From the NCBI RefSeq assembly GCF_029867415.1, contig NC_081185.1, forward strand, positions 123,012,920 to 123,076,919: a stretch of DNA of 64,000 nucleotides. Reading direction: 5' to 3'. This DNA comes from Vicia villosa (lineage: Eukaryota > Streptophyta > Magnoliopsida > Fabales > Fabaceae). Positions 11,681-24,645 of this stretch are shown here, piece by piece (position 1 is the first letter of the stretch; each line of letters begins with the position of its first letter). The translations under genes and the position numbers were made by a program. A model generated the notes under the pieces. The model was given only the letters and a program-made list of their open reading frames with translations. It was not told where the DNA came from and ran no database searches.

Positions 11681-12854
11681 AAAATTAAATTGTTAACTAA
11701 AAAAAATTATTTATTGTTTACTTAATTAGAAGATATGTAAATGATATCAATATTTGGATAAGTTGTTTCATTTTTCCTGTTTATATAATTTCTACATATG
11801 AGAAAACAAACAATAAAATTTTATTGACTCACTACATATTTGGATCAGTGGTTTCATTTTTCCGTAGTAAAGTTGGATTAGTAAGTTATTCCTTTCTATT
11901 AAAAATTTATTGACTAATTACAGAATTTTATTGACTCAGTGCATTTTAAATATGTGGTTTCATTTGTCATGTATAAAAGTTAGATCAGTAGTAAAGTTGT
12001 TCCTGTTTATAACAATAGTATCTTTTTTCTCTTAATGTTTTCACATATTTGAAAAAAATGATCGATAAATTTTTTATTATTCAATATTTAAATTAATAGT
12101 AAAATTGTTTCCATTTATAATAATAATATTTTTTTCCTATATATAAATGATAATTTTGTTATGATATTATTTATAAAAGTATTTGAATCAATAGTATATT
12201 TGTTCCCCGTATAAATAAATATTTTAATCAAAAATATATTTTTTTCTGCATAATTTTTTTTTTGTTTTGACAATAATAAAAAATGATTTTAAATTTATAA
12301 TGATCAATATTAGACATATTGTAAATTTTTGATTATGAAGAAAAATATAAACCTTAGAGATTATAATATAACTAATGTTGATGCACATGAAATTGAAGTG
12401 GTGGGTTAGTCATTAAATAATGCATTATAAAAACTTATATTTTAAGATTGAGATTTTTTTTATTAAAACTTTGCAAACTAAAGTACAATCTGTCAAAAAT
12501 TATAAATATAAATTATTGGGTGTAAATGTTTTGAAGCAAGTAATTGAAAATGGGTAAAAGCGGCTTAATATTATAAATATGCATTAATAGACCGCTGGAT
12601 TGTAGCAGATACCAGATTGTATCCGCTGTTAGGAAAAAATATTTATGCATAGGGGTGATATTTATTTCCAATGATATTTTTTATTACAATTTTAAATGTA
12701 GTGATATTTAGAAAATACAATACTTCTAAATATATAATATTCCTTTTTTAAAATGTATCAATAAATATATTTAATTATAAGTTAAAAAGTCAATACATAT
12801 TAAAAATGTTCTCACTCAGTATGAAGTTATGTCATACTTTATTGTTAATTAGTA
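11681..12854. other. AT-rich stretch, probable Helitron interior
   Basis: No coding frame. Repeated short phrases (for example TTTATTGACTCA, TAGTAAAGTTG) recur between 11810 and 12120, suggesting decayed internal repeats. Confidence 0.45.
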
Positions 12855-13121
12855 GTCCATCTGTCTCACTGTCCTATTTGAGATTTTCACACTTTTTAAA
12901 AAAATGATTAATTATGTTGATTTCAATAACAAAATGAGTCTCATATACTAAAATAACTTTATTAATAATAGGTAATGGAGTATTTAAATGAATTAAAATA
13001 CATTAAATAAGGGTAAGTTAGTGAAAAGAAATAATAAATATTACATTGATATTCTAAATGGACAAATAATTTGAGACAAATAAAAATTAAAAAGAGGACA
13101 CCTATTGTGCGACAGAGAGAG
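12855..13121. mobile_element. Stowaway-type MITE (267 bp)
   Basis: The left end GTCCATCTGTCTCAC and the inverse complement of the right end CTCTCTCTGTCGCAC form an imperfect inverted repeat of the Stowaway type. TA dinucleotides flank both sides (12853-12854 and 13122-13123). No coding capacity. Confidence 0.75.
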
Positions 13122-13578
13122 TACGATGAATAGATATTTAAAATTAAATCAAATAATTAATATTGAAAATTTACTATTAATATTTGAACTCTTCTTCAAG
13201 TCTAGAACAATGGCTTCTCTTCGTTAATTTCTTTCATCAATCTGAAAATTTATAAATAAATAAACAAATATTAATAAAAATATAAATAAGTAGAAATGAA
13301 ATAAAATTAAATGAGATATAAATTACATATTAAAATAAAATTAACTTAAATATGATATAATTATATTTAAAATTTACCATTGACCAAAAATAAATTCAAA
13401 AACTCAATTGAAACTTATTTAAAAAATCCATAAACACAACAAACATTTTTAATAGCAGATATTAGTTAAACACACCAAACATTGGGAGAAGGATGAAACT
13501 TCATAAAGAGAATATTTAGTAAATATTGGGAGAAGGAAAACTATTTTATTGGTGCATGTCAGAGGGGTGCAGTTACCG
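13122..13578. other. gene-free stretch
   Basis: AT-rich, with nothing supportable. Confidence 0.5.
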
Positions 13579-13645
13579 TGCATAGATAAAAATCTATGCA
13601 CCATGCATAGATTATTATGGACCATTGGATCATCTATCATATAAG
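13579..13645 (+). repeat. hairpin, left member of an inverted pair
   Basis: GTGCATAGAT and ATCTATGCAC form a perfect short hairpin (13579-13601). It is followed by CATGCATAGATTATTATGG and CATTGGATCAT. A related arrangement in inverted orientation lies at 18788-18863, so the two may be termini of a single 5.3-kb element. Confidence 0.5.
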
Positions 13646-16299
13646 AAAGATAGATGTTCTTGAAATACCAATATTGCCCTTTTTTCAAATACTCTTCATT
13701 TGGACTGTCCACGTGGATGCCTTCCCCATCCTTCTTTTTCTTTTCTTCATTTTCCACAATTTCTATCTCATTCATTATAAAGTTGATGGGTTGGAAAAAA
13801 TAAAAAAATATTATATCAATTAACTTTTTGATGCACAACCTTCCACGCTACTTTTCTTTTCAATTGAAGCATACTGTTTTCTTAAGCTTTTCTGTTTTCT
13901 CTCTTCCTCTTCTTCTTAATTCTATCTTCCTATACCTCTCTCTTTATCTTCCTTCTTCTTTATTCTGCTTCCTCTCTCTTCTTATTCTTCTTTCTTCTCT
14001 CTTCTTTTTCTTCAACAAAAAATGTTACTTTTATCCTTCTCTTCTTAGATCTACGAAACATTGACGCCTATTTCGTTGTTGATATTTTTGTTGTTGTTGC
14101 ACGTTTCGAGAAATTATATCTGGTTGATCTAAACTGCTTGATCAACGAGTTGTTTAGAAGCTAGATGGGTTAAGAAAAAATTATGCAGATCTGAACAAAA
14201 GCGCTTATGGATTGGGAATTCTTTTTGGTTAGAGATTTCTTAAACTTTTTTCTTATGATGATTTATCTTTTCATATATATGTTACCTCATGTATTTTTTT
14301 TTGTTGGTTTTGTGTTTCACATAGATTTAGAAATTCCAATCTTAGAAAAAAAATCTCCGGATCTTATCAAAAGTAGATCTGGAAAAAATAGATATGAGGA
14401 AAAAATGAAATCTTTTTTGTTTTCGAAATGATCTCTTTGTTTGACAAATCTCAAAATTTAACCTTGTGATAATTTGAAAATCTGAAGTTTTTAATTCTAC
14501 AGATGTTATCAAAAGCGGATCTGGAAAAAAAATAGATATTTGAAAAAATGAAATCTTTTCTTGATTCAAAATGATCTTTTGGTTTGACATTTCTCAAAAT
14601 TTAATCTTGTAATAATTTGAAAACCCCAATTTTTATTCTCTCTCACTGTTTATATTATGTTTTCTTATTGATTATGAAGATACATTGTGATGGTGTTTTA
14701 TTGGAAGGAAGAAGTAATTTCTCTATTTATGACACTGAAGAAGAAAGAAAAATTAACACAAACATTCAAAATATATAGTTGTCTGGATTTGCACATAATT
14801 TTATTTAAAGTTTTTATTATTTAATTTTCTTTGTGGTTATTACATGATAACATAGTTATAATATATATGATGTTTTTGTGTTTCTTTCCTTGAATGTTCA
14901 TATATTTTCATATTTTCTATGCACTGATAGTGGGGAGATAGAAATTATGAAAATGTTAATTATTGTATTTTTTTCTTAATATTAATTTGATCTTTTTTAT
15001 TTATTGAGTTTCTTTTCATTTTAAATGTTGTTTATGATGACAGGAAAAGTTGCAAATAAAGCTAAAAAGAATGTGTTGGGGAAGATCATGTTTGATATTG
15101 CGACACATCAATTCAAATTTCAAATATCCCTCTTCATTTGTAACCCAATCAATTTCTATCTTCTGAGTGCAACCATTTGGACACAATATATATAACTTAC
15201 AAAATTTTATATTAAATATCATGTTTTCAATAATTTAATATATTTAATTTAATGTATTGGAAGTTGTTTCTAAAATCAGCCTTTGTACAAAACCAACCGT
15301 TGTATTTTTTACTCCAACTAAAATTTCTTATATTACTTTTAGTATAAAGACTATGACTGATTTCACAATTCTATCACATCTAATTATATTAAGTGGCCAT
15401 AGGTGATATTATGACCACTGACATATCTTTAGGCATACACTTCCCAATATTTAAAAGACATAGAAAGTTGGTCCAACCCTTCCAACTTGCATAAAAATAT
15501 TATTATAAGGATTAAAAATATTTTGTACCAACCAATAATATATTAGGTATTCTTCAACTTTACATCATAAATACAATAAATATACAATTTATGTAATTTA
15601 TATCAAGTCATAGTTATAAAAATTAATTTTAAAAAAATTGAATAATAAATGAAAATACTAATTAAAAATAAATTAAAAATAAACAAAATTATAATCAATT
15701 TACGTTAATATCATTTTCTTCCATTTATACCATAAAGTTGTTATTACACTATTAATAAATTTTATTATTCTTTATGACATTAATTATCTTTTTTAATAAA
15801 TTTATAATCTAATTACATTAATTTCTTTCTTTCCAATAAATAATTGTGTTATTTATAAAATAATAATATTCTTGCTTTAAACTCTAAAATTGATAATTAT
15901 TTAAATATTTTATTTTTCAACAAAAAAGTAATTAGAAAGAAATAGATAAATATATATTTCAATAACAGAAATTTTATATAAAGTAACATATTTCTTCAAT
16001 ATTTTAATATTTATTATATAATATATTGATTTTTGTTAAATACATTAGTTTGTTTGATGTTTCGAAATTTTTAAGTATTATACTTGAACCACATTTAATT
16101 CCTATGTATATCATTATCTTTATAGTAGTCTTACAATTTCAATTCAACTATTTTTTTTAACCAATAATCTTTGATTAATTCAATTAAACAATACAAACAA
16201 AAGGTGATCGCAAAGTCATAAGCCCAAAACCAATACACCAAAGGACTAATTATTCATAAACTATAACATAAGTTTGCTAATTGTTTCATATACTTCTTA
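13646..16299. other. leader-like CT-rich sequence and AT-rich DNA without a gene
   Basis: 13850-14045 is strongly pyrimidine-rich and resembles the 5' leader of a plant gene. No exon follows that I can recognise. From 14640 to 16299 the sequence is AT-rich with no coding signal. Confidence 0.5.
14360..14636 (+). repeat. tandem duplication, about 142-bp period
   Basis: Two copies (about 14360-14501 and 14502-14636) share GATSTTATCAAAAG, AGATCTGG/GGATCTGG, AAATGAAATCTTTT and TTTGACA..TCTCAAAATTTAA blocks in the same order. They diverge by several substitutions and small gaps, so the duplication is not recent. Confidence 0.75.
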
Positions 16300-16998
16300 G
16301 ACCATTTACAATGGTTTCAACACTCAACACCCACTTTTTCAACTCCCAACACTCCACATCATTTTCTCTCTCTTCCACCTAATAACTCAACACTCATTCA
16401 ACTTTTACCTTCTCCAATGGTTTTTCACTCAACACCCTACCCCATCACTTTTTATTTTCATATTCTTATTTAAATTTTATTTTTATAATTACATAAAATT
16501 ACAATTATCGATTAAAATTAAATTAAAATAATAAATACTTAACAATTTATTTTTTAATTTTTTGTAATAAAAACAAAATTTATTTAAATAATTGGATACA
16601 ATACAAATCATATTAAATTAAATTAAAATACAACACACAAGTAACGTAAACACTAATAGAAAGATAATAATAAGATTAAGATAGTGAAAAACTTGGTTTT
16701 TTTTCTGTGTCCAAATCAAATGAATCAAGTCTCTATTTATAGAGGAAAAAAATCATGAATTTTGGTAAAAAATAAAAATAAAAAAAATTTGCAACGAAAT
16801 AATTGAGTTCAAAGTATTAAATGGATAAAAATCTGGCCAGCCAATCAGAAGCTGCCACATGCCCCCTGCGTCAGCCTCAATTGTGTTGAGTTTTCTCAAC
16901 ACCTCTCTCTTCCACCTCACACTCAACACTACTCTAAACACCCATTGGAAGAGATTTTACATGTTGAGTTCAACTAAACACACCCATTGGACATGGTC
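16300..16998. mobile_element. Harbinger/Tourist-type MITE (699 bp)
   Basis: The inverted termini are GACCATTTACAATGG (left) and GACCATGTCCAATGG (right, inverse complement), 13 of 15 identical. A 3-bp duplication TTA flanks the element at 16297-16299 and 16999-17001, as expected for PIF/Harbinger. The interior has CAACACTCAACACC-type subterminal repeats and no transposase. Confidence 0.8.
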
Positions 16999-17001
16999 TT
17001 A

Positions 17002-18515
17002 TGTGACCAAACTCTATAAACTATAGTGTCAATAATGTTCCTATCAATGTTATAATGCCCTTGTCTGTTTGAGAAATGGAATTCTCTCTAATTCTTTTAT
17101 TTATTTTTATTTATTGTTGCTGCAGTACTTTCAACTGGTATGTTTGGGAAGTTTCTTTTTACATGAAAGTGTTTTCTACTCCATCGCCCACTCTGTCAAT
17201 GCATTATCTCTATCATGTCTATCCAATATCTCTAACCAATACTGAAAATATTCAAAAGCATTTCAAATAAAGTAGCAAATGGGTAACGTGAAAAAGTGAA
17301 CATTGTGTACTTTTTTATTATTTATTTCTTTTCTAATTATTGCATAGACCTATAAATGATGTAACTCTACAACTCTGCTATGATTTTTGTCCATATAAAA
17401 CTTTTACGGGGAATATAAGTGACAATATAAGTGACAAGACAACACAGTGAAAGAGAAAGGTAAATTTAATCAGTTTCTAAGAATATATATAAAAAAGGAA
17501 CTTGACGTGTCTGCCGCAACTACAAAATTTATTTTATGTAAAAAAATCTACAAAATAAAAAGCCAACAACAATGCACATATATTGATCTACAAAAATATA
17601 TTTTATTAAAAACATATGTAGTATTGATCTAAAAAATCTACAAAATAAAAAGTCAACAACAATGCACATAAAAATTTATTAAATAATGAATAAATTTATA
17701 TTTTGGTTAAATTGACAGTGTGAATCACATTTTGAAAAATTGAATGGATTTCAAGTTTTTGTGGTTTATATAGGAAGCAAAATGTGGTGAATCACTATGT
17801 ATTTCATGAATTACATGCTTGATTAAGTTTTGAGGAGACTAACCCAGTTATAATTTATGATTCGGATAATGTACTATTTACTTGAATATAATATATATGA
17901 TATTATTATTTTATATGTTATCATTTCCCTATGCTATCCTATTTGATGTGTTTATTCTAGCTATGCTATAATACTGATTTGACAAGAGTCACAAGACAGT
18001 ACTTTGACATCTAGTGTTGTGACACTGCTCAGTTGTTGTTATCTTATATTATATAGATTTATAATCAAATTAACCAATTGATATGTAACTTTTCCCATTT
18101 TCTTTACCGGTAAGTACTACTTGCGGTCTCCTATTTTTTAATAAAATCTTTAATATAAAGAACTTATATACTAGGTTAGAATTTTCAAACAAATTCATAC
18201 ATAGTATCTCTCGCGCGTTTCTTAAATTATAGGCATGTAATGCTATCAGCAATGTGTTTTATGCACAGTTGAACAATTAAATGACTCCCACATATAAATA
18301 TTACATAATTTTTTTATTAAATTTAAAATTTCGATGTTGAAAATAGTATTTTACTAAGATGATCATTTTTATTTTTTATAACATCAAATTAAAATAATTA
18401 TAACGGGAACATGAAGTGATTGTTCAAAATATTGAATATTAACCGGACTGTCAAATTATTGATCATAATATTGAACATTAATGAGAACATGAAGTTATTG
18501 ATTAAAATATTTAAT
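17002..18515. other. gene-free stretch
   Basis: AT-rich. A direct repeat of about 40 bp containing AAAAAGCCAACAACAATGCA lies at 17548-17580 and 17640-17670. No coding sequence recognised. Confidence 0.5.
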
Positions 18516-18640
18516 TTTTTTCACGGATACCAGATATTTTTCTATACATTCAATTATTATTTTTTCACGGGTACCAGGCATTTTTCTATACATTTAATTA
18601 TTATTTTTTCATGGATACTAGACATTTTCGTATTAAAAAA
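18516..18640 (+). repeat. 44-bp minisatellite, three copies
   Basis: The phrase TTTTTCACGGATACCAG and its tail TTTTTCTATACATT repeat with a 44-bp period (markers at 18522, 18566 and 18610), the third copy diverging. The repeat sits directly inside the Helitron 3' end at 18705, where subterminal minisatellites are often reported. Confidence 0.75.
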
Positions 18641-18705
18641 TATACATCTGAAACAAATGTGCGTCCCGTACGAGAACCCGTGCGAATGCACGGGTTTGTT
18701 ACTAG
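18641..18705 (+). mobile_element. Helitron 3' terminus (family A), plus strand
   Basis: CCCGTGCGAATGCACGGG forms a hairpin at about 18678-18694, followed after a short spacer by CTAG ending at 18705 and host T. The upstream block AAACAAATGTGCGT matches the terminus at 11598 and the array junctions, so these are one family. The body would lie to the left. No RepHel coding sequence is seen, so it is non-autonomous. Confidence 0.78.
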
Positions 18706-20885
18706 TTGGATCAAATTCTAGATATCAATTATTATTACTCAATGTTCAATACTCGCCACTCAATGTTCAATACTCAATACTCAATACTGGATTAAAAACA
18801 TGATCCAATGACTTATGTAGGCTTATGCATGGTGCATAAGGAAAATCCTTATGCATATTAGCCAAAGTGCATTGATTGGGAAGAAGTAATGGAGTTGAGT
18901 CAAAAATAATAAAATAAAGTCATGTTTATCTTCATAACATAATGATGTCTCATATAAATGAAATATGAAAGATTAAAAATCTATTGTAGAAAAACAAATT
19001 GAACAACCCGAAAAAGAAAATAGTATATAAGTTAATATCTATCTAATAATAAAAATAACATTATAAATTAAGAAAACAAAAAAAACACAAAAATTATAAG
19101 CTGACAAATTAATATAAGAAAAAGAACATAGATAACTTGTTTTCTTGTTGGAAACAAAAGAACAACTCGTCGAAAAATAATATAGATGAAATGTTAGTAA
19201 ACTTAAAAATGGAGAGAACATAAATTAAAAATAATAATATGAAAGAAGTTATATTAATACATTTGAAATAAATAAATAAAGAAGAAAATTTTAAAATTGA
19301 AAAAAGAGAAGACATAAAAATTGAGAGGAAATTAACAATTGTTAAGGTGACATAAGAAAGAGTTGGTGTTCAATGTCATGAAAAAAAAGTGAAAAAAAGT
19401 AAATCTAGCATTAAATATTTTATCATACTTTCAATATTCTGGTATCCAATATCAAAATGATCACATATTTAATTTATTAATGACAAATAAAGTATCATCT
19501 AAAGCGTGTAAATATGTACGCCAACTGATTTGATTTGACATAGATCTAGAGTTGTCTAAAGTTATAGTAGGCTTTTTCTTAAGAAAGTACATTATCAGAT
19601 TAATTACATGTGCAAAAGTTAAACTACAACAAACTGTCTAATATATAGTTCATAGAAGTAGAGTAACTAATGTGTAACATAGTTCATTTATACAATTTTT
19701 TATCATATTTAAAATACCATGCATAAAGATTTTTTTTTCAAAACCACTAATTAAGTTGTTTAAAAGGAAAATAGTCCTTTTTTTTATCAAGAAAAATAGT
19801 GAGTTACTTATAATATTATATTAGTTAAATTACACATTTGTTAATTAAATTAAATTGGTTTAATTATAATTATAGAAATCCATAGTATTTCATCATAATA
19901 TTGTTTATATCATAAGAAAAAAAAACAACAAAACAAATGCATGTGAATTAACAATGAATAAACTCATATTTGTAGTTTTAGGTTGTTCATGACACCAACC
20001 ATGACACAAAAAGAAAGTTTGAATTTGAAGAGAAACCATTAATATAACCATGACATTTTGTTAAAAAAGCTATAACATTAGCAGTAAAAGTGTCTTGAAT
20101 TATCTCAAAAGAATAGACACATAAGAAAAACTAAATTTGAAGTCAGTATCTCAAAACAAAATAGATGAGATTAGAGAGAATAGATAAATTAGAAATAAAT
20201 AAAACAAAGAATTTATTGAAGTAAATTTTTTTGGAACATATTGAAGTAACTTTGTTGCACATTCATATTAAAACAAATAAGTAATTAAGATTGTACCTAA
20301 ATAAAATAACATCAAATATTTTAAGATATTTATTTTCTTTAAAAGAACATCAAATATTTTTAAATAAAATATATGTTTAACTACATTAAAAAAATACATA
20401 AAAAATATAGAAAATAAAAACAAAAAAAAATATACAGAGAAAGTATAGGAGTTGAATATGAGAAGAATAGAGAAAAAAATATGACAAGGAAAACTTATGA
20501 AGTTGAAAAGCTCAGACAGTGTAAAATCAAACCAGATCCAAAATCATTTTTAGATATGAATAATAAAATGAAAGACAAATAAATAAAAACTTTATTATAT
20601 GAAGCATCAAATTAGAACTTACAGGGTTTCTTAATTTTTTTTTTCAGAAATATTTTTTCTCAACAAACTAAAATGTATTATTCATTCAAGTTGCTAAGCA
20701 TCAAAAAAGAACTTATAAGACACCCAGAATAATGAAAACCAAAGGAAAAATGAACCTAAAATTCATTAATTAAGGAAACCCATTAGATAAGGCAAACAAA
20801 ATAAATCTGATAAGTAAAATAAGAAAATCTAAATATTGTAAAAGAATCGAAATTATTGTTTAAATATCTAAATAAAGAAAATCAA
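18706..20885. other. gene-free AT-rich stretch with short repeats
   Basis: A short minisatellite CTCAATGTTCAATACT occurs at about 18738-18787. The hairpin TGCATAAGGA...TCCTTATGCA near 18833-18855 is the right member of the inverted pair described at 13579. The remainder to 20885 is very AT-rich without coding signal. Confidence 0.5.
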
Positions 20886-21261
20886 GAAAAAAAAATTTAA
20901 ATAACAAGGTTTAAAAAAAAAATTACCAAAAAAACAAGTTTTTCAAAAAATTTACCAAAGTGTCTAGGTTTTGAAGACCCCCTGGAGTATGCGCCAAATG
21001 AATTGGCGCATTAGTATAAAAATTAGGAGTATGCGCCAAATGGTTTGGCGTAAATGTGAATTTTTTTTTTTTTTTTTTTTAACTTTTCAACATTTAAGCC
21101 AAATGAATTGGCTAACTCAAAAAATTTTATACTAATGCGCCAAATGGTTTGGCGCATACTCTAGGGGGTCCTGCAAAACCTAGACATTTTGGTAAATTTT
21201 TTGAAAACCTTGTTTTTTATGTAATTTTTTTTATAAACATTGCTATTTAAATTTTTTCATC
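20886..21261. mobile_element. Mutator-type MITE with long inverted arms (376 bp)
   Basis: A perfect 9-bp duplication GAAAATCAA flanks the element (20877-20885 and 21262-21270). The two arms, about 150 bp each, are inverse complements with scattered differences. They carry GTCTAGGTTTTG, a GACCCCCT block and the palindromic GCGCCAAATGAATTGGCGC. A T-run at 21061-21080 is in the loop. Long arms plus a 9-bp duplication fit Mutator-like elements. A transcript would fold into a long hairpin. Confidence 0.85.
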
Positions 21262-21270
21262 GAAAATCAA

Positions 21271-23331
21271 TACATTTAGGAATAAAAAATTGCAAAATGA
21301 ATGTTATAGGATATTTGTAAAAAATAATGAAAATATAAACTTAAAAATTTGTAAACATGGATTTGTAAATAATCTTATTTTCTATCAATCAAGATAAAAC
21401 CCCTAAAATTTGTAAAGATGAAATGAAGTGAAAACAATAAATTACCTAGTTTAAGAAAGCTTGGTAATATGATTCTCCTTCTTGATATTTCAGTTTCATC
21501 CATGCTTTTTATTTTTGTTTGCAAGATAGATGTCAATTTGTTTGCAACAGAGATGAGAGTGAGAAAATGAAGATGAATTGCAAATTAGGTTCATAGCAAA
21601 GAGAAAAATTGATGAAGAAAGTTGAGAAAATTTGAAGTATAGATTCAGAACATAAAATGAAACAAAACCCTGTTAGGTTTGTTTGTAGGAAGAAAAGATG
21701 AAAGAGATAAGAGAGATGAAGAAATAAAGAAAGAGAGAGAGGGGTTTAGAGAAAATGAGACATGTGAGTATGCATTGGGAATCATTTTTTTCTGCATTGA
21801 GACAAGTGAACATGCATTAAAAAATCTATTTGCCATCCAACCATTATTTAGTTAAAAAATATTATAATAATGACTACAATACAAAATTGTGGTAAAGTGT
21901 GTTTAGCATGTAACCAAAACTGACATTTGGTTGAGATCTAGTTAAGTTAGACACATTTTACCCTCAAATTGATGATTTGGCAAAACAATAAGCAAGGTTA
22001 AAATTGACTTTTCCAGAACAATTTCCTTTCTTATATTATAGATTAGATATTTTGGTAATTAACAAAATAACTCTTCACTTTTTCATCTTTACTAATGTCT
22101 TGCACCAAATGTTGGATTTTCATTGGTCTAAATTGAAAAACTTATTTTCCCCCAAATACAGTACTCCCCATTTTTTCTATCTCTCTTTCTTTTCTCCAAC
22201 CCTAATATTCATTCACCCTTTCTTTCTTTCTCTCTCACCGAAAATGAGAAAAGCTTTGTTTCAAAGCCACAAATTATTATGAAAAAATCCAATAATGAAG
22301 AACATGAAGGAAAAATTACTATCAAATTCCTCAGAGTCTTTGATTTACTTTTGTTTCAGAATATGCGATTCCTCACAGCAACATGAAGAACATGAGGCAG
22401 ATCTTAATAATGTTTGGGTTCAAAATGAACATTTCAAGACCCATGTTTAATGAAGGTAAATGTTTTACTCAATTTTTTTTTTAGTTTGAAAAATTAAAGC
22501 TTAAGATTTTTCGATTTCTTCTGATTTTGATTTTTGGGTTTATCATCACAAAGCTTGTGATTTTTTTATTTCTTCTGATTTCGATTTCCTCTGTTTTGTT
22601 GTCAACAGTGACATTAGATTTTTTGATTTCTTCTGATATCGATTTTTGGGTTTATCATCACAAAAATTTAATGACTTTTATTTGTGTCTTAAACTATTAT
22701 TATTTCAACTAAGTTGGTTTGAATTCAAGTGTTAGGTTTGTAGTTTACAATCTATTTTGTAGATTTGCTACCGATACAATGTTTAAATGGAAGAAAATGT
22801 GACTATTTGTTGGGGTTTTTTGAACTTGGACAATTTACAGTTTCCCTACAGGAAAATTTGAAACAAAATGGTTTGTATAGTCAAGAATAGCCTCTGGTTC
22901 TTCTTTCCCACTTGATGAAAACTTGTGTTGATCATTGTGAGTAATTCTCTGGACTTTTCTACAACATGGTTAGTTCGTATTGACTTACAAAATAATTAAT
23001 AAAAAAATCAGCTTAAATACAAATCTAACATACAATGAATTGTATTACACTGCTGCATTAGTGATCAATTTTTCTGGATTGTTTCTTATAGCTGAACCTT
23101 TTTTACACATCAGTTTGCATTAGCGTATAATTTCATACCTAGAAAGTTGGTTCCTTTATTGTGTAGCATTAATGCATGCATTTACCTTATCAACATAATT
23201 GATTCAGCATTGGAAAAGAAAATGTTTGGAGGACCAATTAGAGGGTTTACTCTAAGCTACATATTTTTGTATGAAAGACAATTGATGCTGAATTAACTGA
23301 TATTTAATCAATTGCTAAATTTGATGTCCAG
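21271..23331. other. leader-like sequence, probable Helitron interior
   Basis: 22160-22245 is CT-rich and leader-like. About 22505-22545 and 22617-22665 share GATTTCTTCTGATWTYGATT and TTTGGGTTTATCATCACAAA, a tandem duplication of roughly 110 bp. No exon is recognised before 23332. A possible Helitron 5' end, TCTTATATTATAGATTAG at 22029, is weak because the base before it is not A. Confidence 0.4.
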
Positions 23332-23609
23332 AGAAAAGGCACAGACAAGGTACTTTATGGACTTGACAACGTTACTCACGCAACTAATATCATCAGTGTA
23401 AATTCCATTCCATCCCTCTCTTATTTTGTTGAAATCCTCCAAATGGAATCTTCGAAAAGATAATTCAAGATATTTTTACAGTCTGATAATGATAATAGGT
23501 TGAGGGGGAAATTGATAAGCTTTCACTTGAAGAGGCTGGCTATCAAAATTGTGTTAGTGTTTTCGTCGCTAATGATTGGCACACCATCCTTATCTCACAT
23601 GCTACATGA
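23332..23609 (+). pseudogene. TWINKLE-type primase-helicase, captured toprim fragment
   Basis: Two exon-like blocks match the toprim region of the plant organellar primase-helicase TWINKLE, which primes and unwinds DNA in plastids and mitochondria. Block 1 (23332-23397) reads RKGTDKVLYGLDN and ends at a GT donor. Block 2 (23499-23609) starts after an AG and reads VEGEIDKLSLEEAGYQNCVS, then loses homology and stops. The acidic VEGE motif is the conserved toprim metal/catalytic motif. The rest of the gene is missing. It lies upstream of the Helitron 3' end at 25175 on the same strand, so capture by that Helitron is the simplest reading, though its 5' end is unproven. Confidence 0.72.
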
Positions 23610-23694
23610 AATCCATGTACCAGATCAATTGGTATTTATGTCTAAATTACAAGTTGATTATTAATTTATTTTTATGCGGTTACACTGATAGATA

Positions 23695-23976
23695 CTCCCT
23701 CCGTTTTTTATTATAAGTCGTTTTAGACTTTTCACACAGTTTAAGAAAAATAATAATTGTTGTATGAAAATGAGAAATTATGAAGGTTTTTACAAAATTA
23801 TCCTTCATTAATGACATATGAAACATAAATTTATATAATTGAAAGGAGAGAGAATAATAAATATTTAAGGATATAATAGGAAAAGTAGCATTAATTATTC
23901 ATTGGAATTGTAAAGCGACTTATATTTAAATACAATTTTTTTATCCAAAACGACTTATAATAAAAAACGGAGGGAG
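23695..23976. mobile_element. Stowaway MITE (282 bp)
   Basis: CTCCCTCCGTTTTTTATTAT on the left and its near-perfect inverse complement on the right are flanked by TA on both sides (23693-23694, 23977-23978). The arms extend to AAGTCGTTTT. Textbook Stowaway structure; nested in the putative Helitron. Confidence 0.9.
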
Positions 23977-24454
23977 TATTGATTATTTACATATTTTAGC
24001 TACCATGATGAACTAACAAATTCTTCAAATTTGTTACATATTTTAGTTATTGTTATCATTTGTTTTCTCATGTTAATACTTTCCTAAAGCTAAGTTATCA
24101 TTTACTTAATAGGATGGAAGAATATTACACTTATTTTATTAAGTCCATTTCTTTTGTTAATTTTCATCAGAACATACTAATGGAGAGCATACCAGTGGAA
24201 GATGAGCAAACATGACACAATGTTATCAAAGGAAAAACTCTACATTAGAAGATGATCATTATTTGGAAAATTATTTTGATGGTCTTACAAAATAATACAG
24301 AGAATTAACAAAGAAGAATTCAATGTGTTGGATATCTCATATTATATTCAAATGTTGATAGAAATAATGATTCCATAGTATTATTTTGTAATTTAAACTC
24401 ATTTTGAATGTTTACATAATATTAAATTTATAAATATATTAAAACTGTTTCAGA

Positions 24455-24645
24455 ATAAAAATATGGCCAACCCAATAACCCGCACCAACCGCTTGAATGT
24501 ACCCACAACCCGACAAGACCCAACCCACAAAAACCGAGTTTAAAATTGGGTGGAAATGGATCTTTCAAAGTCAACCACGGTTTGGTCTAGGTGAAGCTTT
24601 TGGCTTGAACCCGCCCAATCTGGTCCGTTTGACCACCCCTACTCA
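24455..24645. repeat. possible small hAT-like repeat
   Basis: The right edge reads GTTTGACCACCCCTA, resembling hAT MITE ends such as that at 3978. The left side near 24471 (GGCCAACCC) is only a partial inverse match and I see no convincing target duplication. It is GC-richer than its surroundings. Confidence 0.35.

Noticed and set aside
13828..14064. Hydrophobic Leu/Ser/Phe-rich frame
   Set aside because: Product of a CT-rich leader-like tract with no domain or conserved pattern.
22029..22050. Helitron 5' end TCTTATATTATAGATTAG
   Set aside because: Plausible TC start but the preceding base is T rather than the expected A, and there is no second copy to compare.
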